Assembly (NCBI RefSeq): GCF_009795715.1
Contig: NZ_WTCR01000006.1
Location: forward strand, 62,001-126,000
Direction: 5' to 3'
DNA length: 64,000 nt
Origin: Labilibaculum euxinicum
Lineage (GTDB): Bacteria > Bacteroidota > Bacteroidia > Bacteroidales > Marinifilaceae
Below, piece after piece: positions 61,804 to 64,000 of the stretch (positions within the stretch are counted from its first letter, which is position 1; each line of letters opens with the position of its first letter). The notes beneath the pieces are model-generated. The model worked only from the letters and a program-made list of their open reading frames with translations, searched no databases and was not told the DNA's origin. The position numbers were made by a program, and so were the translations under genes.

Positions 61804-62679
61804 TTACTGAATAGTAATTATTTTTGAATCAATAGCATAAGAAGTGAAAATTCCATAGCCACAACTAACATTGGAATGAAGATTTACCTTCTTGTAAAAA
61901 GGTGAGTCATCACGATTGTAATAAGCAGTTAATGATCGTTCATACTTGAAGTAATCGGATGTAATGTGGTACAATTCCAATTTATATTCCTGATTTACTT
62001 CCGAATCATTAAATAATTCATTGAAAGTGTATATTGAAATGCTGTTGGTTTCTCCGTCAATATTTTCATCTGAGAATGTGTGGCTTCCACGAAGCATATT
62101 TTGCTGTATTCCAATTGATTTCTCGGATAGATTGCCATTGAAAATAATGTTATCGCTATAAAAATCTATATCTGAGAAAGAAGTTCCATTGTATGCTTTT
62201 AGCAAAATCATGTAGTAGTTTTCCTGCAATGCTTCATCGTCAAATTGAAAGGTAAATTCCAGTTTGTTTTCTTCCTTAATCTGATAGGAAAGATTTGTTA
62301 TGGCAACTTTTTGTAATGTTTTGGTTTCAGATTCAGCCGTTCCTAAATCAGGGTACGAAACTTCAACTTGGTAGGAATTACCAGCTTTTATTGTATATGA
62401 GTTTAAGGAGTACCATCCATCGTTTTCATGATTCATTTTCCCTAACAACTGATTGTTCTCTTTTATGATGATGTTGGCATTGGATAAAAACGTGTTGGCG
62501 GACTGCTCCTGAAAAACTGAACTTTTACTTACGTGAACGCGGAGTAAACTATCCACCCCAAGCAGCGAATTGATAACCAATTTCGGTTCTTCTTCGGGAA
62601 TGGGAACCTGCAGCTCTTCCTCGCAGGAAAAATGAAAAAACAGCAGGCAAATATTGAGAAAAAGCAATTGATATTTCAT
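61804..62679 (-). CDS. DUF4249 lipoprotein, partner of a TonB-dependent receptor
   Basis: 291 residues, lipobox FHFSC (Cys19). The DUF4249 pattern is clear: PEEEPKLVINSLLGVDSLLR, VHVSKSSVFQEQ and AGNSYQVEVSYPDLGTAESE. These are outer-membrane lipoproteins usually encoded just after a TonB-dependent receptor, as here on the same strand. They probably act with the receptor in nutrient or metal uptake. The gap to the receptor gene is 131 bases and contains a REP-like hairpin. Confidence 0.9.
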   Translation of the reverse strand: MKYQLLFLNICLLFFHFSCEEELQVPIPEEEPKLVINSLLGVDSLLRVHVSKSSVFQEQSANTFLSNANIIIKENNQLLGKMNHENDGWYSLNSYTIKAGNSYQVEVSYPDLGTAESETKTLQKVAITNLSYQIKEENKLEFTFQFDDEALQENYYMILLKAYNGTSFSDIDFYSDNIIFNGNLSEKSIGIQQNMLRGSHTFSDENIDGETNSISIYTFNELFNDSEVNQEYKLELYHITSDYFKYERSLTAYYNRDDSPFYKKVNLHSNVSCGYGIFTSYAIDSKIITIQ

Positions 62680-62715
62680 ATAATCATAATTTGTTTTTAA
62701 TTGTCATATAGCTTG

Positions 62716-62734
62716 TCCCGAACTTGTTTCGGGA
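62716..62734. repeat. REP-like hairpin in the receptor-DUF4249 gap
   Basis: TCCCGAA-CTTGT-TTCGGGA is a perfect 7-bp palindrome. It has no T-run, so it is more like a dispersed palindromic repeat or an mRNA-stabilising hairpin than a terminator. Confidence 0.5.
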
Positions 62735-62810
62735 GAACTTACCATGCTGGAATAATCATCTCCCTATGCGTCAAAATATCCTTGTTGTGGACCTGTCATA
62801 ATAGTTTTTC

Positions 62811-64000
62811 TTAAAATTTATAGGAATAACTTACACTTGGCAGAAAAGCGAACAGACTAATTTGCTTTAAGCTGTAACTGGTGGCGCCAAATTCGTTTTG
62901 AGTTTCGCTTATGGAAACGTAGTTGGCATTTTTCCTGTTGTACACATTATTAATACTTATATTCCATGTTCTTATTCCATGTTTCTTGAATTTTCTAAAA
63001 TTGATTGAGAAATCCATTCTATGATAATTCGGTAATCTAAACCCATTTCTATGTGAAAAAATAGGCGTTGAGGAAATTTTTCCAGGATAATAGGGTGAAA
63101 CCGAACTTATATTTGTTGAAGAAAGTGTTGCAGGCAAACCGCTTCCATAAACCCAGGCAACGGAAAAATCGATTTTCTTGCTTAATTTTTGATTTAGTAA
63201 GACTGAGAAATCGTGACGGCGATCGTAAGGGGAAGCAAATGTTTTACCACCATTTATCTCCGGATATTTCACAAACGATTTGGAAAATGTGTACGCCATA
63301 TTTCCCGTAGTTTTACCATTGGTTTTGCTCAGATTAAGCTCTAAACCATTGCTCCACGATTTTCCAGCTTCTACAATGTTTTCCCAGTCGGCACTCACAT
63401 TCTGAAAAAAATATGCATCGCTGAATTCTAAAACATTACGGGATAATTTGTGGTAATATTCAGCGGTTAATTTTACTGATTTAGAGAAAGAATAATTGGT
63501 TCCTCCGGTATATTGAAAGGAATCGATAGGTTTAATTTTACTTGTTACGGGCAGCCAAAGATCGGTTGGCAGACTAAGTGAACTGGTTGTAACCAGATGG
63601 AGGTATTGAGTCATCTGCGAAAAGCTTCCTGTTACAGTCCATTTGGGATGCAGATAATATTGAGCACTAAACCTCGGTTCTACGGTTGAGTAGTAGGTTC
63701 CTTCTACAATAAAACTACTCCATCGTGATCCCATATTTACAAGGAATTTTTTTCCGAACTGAATTTGACATTCACCAAACAGAATTAATTCTTTTGAGCT
63801 TATAATTTGATCGTTGTATGTGTTTTGTTCGTTTTGATTGCTGTTTCGGTACAGTTCGCTGCCTGGTTTGGTGTGATGCAGTGAGCTTTCCATTCCAAAT
63901 TTCAGATAATGTTTCGAGTCGGGAATCCAATCGAATTCCGATTTAAGTGTAAAATCACGAATGCCTGATCTAAATTGATAATTGTAGTTTTCTTTAAAAC
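62811..64000 (-). CDS. TonB-dependent receptor, C-terminal part, 5' end beyond the right edge
   Basis: The frame is open to the right edge; about 396 residues are visible. It consists of outer-membrane barrel strands: YYSTVEPRFSAQYYLHPKWT, GSFSQMTQYLHLVTTSSLSL, AEYYHKLSRNVLEFSDAYFF, SPYDRRHDFSVLLNQKLSKK and GIRTWNISINNVYNRKNANY, ending in SVSYSYKF with a terminal Phe. This pattern is typical of the C-terminal barrel of TonB receptors that accompany DUF4249. The plug, and thus substrate clues, lie outside the window. Confidence 0.9.
   Translation of the reverse strand, partial: FKENYNYQFRSGIRDFTLKSEFDWIPDSKHYLKFGMESSLHHTKPGSELYRNSNQNEQNTYNDQIISSKELILFGECQIQFGKKFLVNMGSRWSSFIVEGTYYSTVEPRFSAQYYLHPKWTVTGSFSQMTQYLHLVTTSSLSLPTDLWLPVTSKIKPIDSFQYTGGTNYSFSKSVKLTAEYYHKLSRNVLEFSDAYFFQNVSADWENIVEAGKSWSNGLELNLSKTNGKTTGNMAYTFSKSFVKYPEINGGKTFASPYDRRHDFSVLLNQKLSKKIDFSVAWVYGSGLPATLSSTNISSVSPYYPGKISSTPIFSHRNGFRLPNYHRMDFSINFRKFKKHGIRTWNISINNVYNRKNANYVSISETQNEFGATSYSLKQISLFAFLPSVSYSYKF

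Overview
The window reads as chromosomal DNA of a low-GC, probably marine, member of the Bacteroidota, most likely order Bacteroidales. This is inferred from a type IX secretion (T9SS) cargo with a gliding-motility C-terminal domain, a PorP/SprF protein, Bacteroidota-type -7/-33 promoters (TAnnTTTG), DUF4249/TonB receptor pairing, DUF6261, DUF5916, a BlaR1 with SusC-like plug repeats, and uronate catabolism under a LacI regulator. No rRNA, tRNA, CRISPR array, transposase or integrase was seen.

Region 1 (1-12.2 kb) is a surface-fibre locus. A large T9SS cargo (cut by the left edge) and a PorP/SprF partner precede a curli (type VIII secretion) cluster: csgE, csgF, csgG, two giant curlins of about 545 residues, a CsgB-like minor curlin, a CsgH-like chaperone, and a lipoprotein with a carboxypeptidase-regulatory domain and TolB-like propeller. 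CsgG carries an extra C-terminal beta-barrel-like region. The giant curlins are made of 11-residue strands sorted into aromatic, basic and acidic zones. Each curlin gene ends in its own terminator and the two large ones share a leader motif.

Region 2 (12.2-26.7 kb) is mostly housekeeping: rplS, a C69 dipeptidase, an M23 peptidase, a small coiled-coil gene with zapA, a probable 6S RNA, rny, a transglutaminase-like protein, uridine phosphorylase, a prohibitin, a DUF5916 outer-membrane protein, DUF4293, a flavin reductase and a TPR protein. A direct-repeat and minisatellite block lies at 25.2-25.6 kb.

Region 3 (26.8-29.7 kb) holds a membrane coiled-coil protein, a GC-rich degenerate stretch, a DUF6261 gene and several palindromic elements.

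Region 4 (29.7-44.7 kb) degrades a uronate-containing polysaccharide. A LacI regulator is divergent from kduI-kduD and a DUF4861 gene, with two matching palindromes between them. An esterase and a membrane-anchored winged-helix regulator are divergent from a BNR_4 protein and a GH2 beta-glucuronidase, again with candidate binding repeats between them. A propeller/phosphoesterase fusion and a GH20 hexosaminidase follow. No SusC/SusD pair is present.

Region 5 (44.7-49.1 kb) is AT-rich accessory DNA: a large PD-(D/E)XK-like protein, orphan hypotheticals and a broken HKD (phospholipase D) fragment, separated by cassette-like inverted repeats. Region 6 (49.1-64 kb) has assorted metabolic and envelope genes, a BlaI/BlaR1 sensor pair with three identical operator palindromes, an amidase, and a TonB receptor/DUF4249 pair cut by the right edge.
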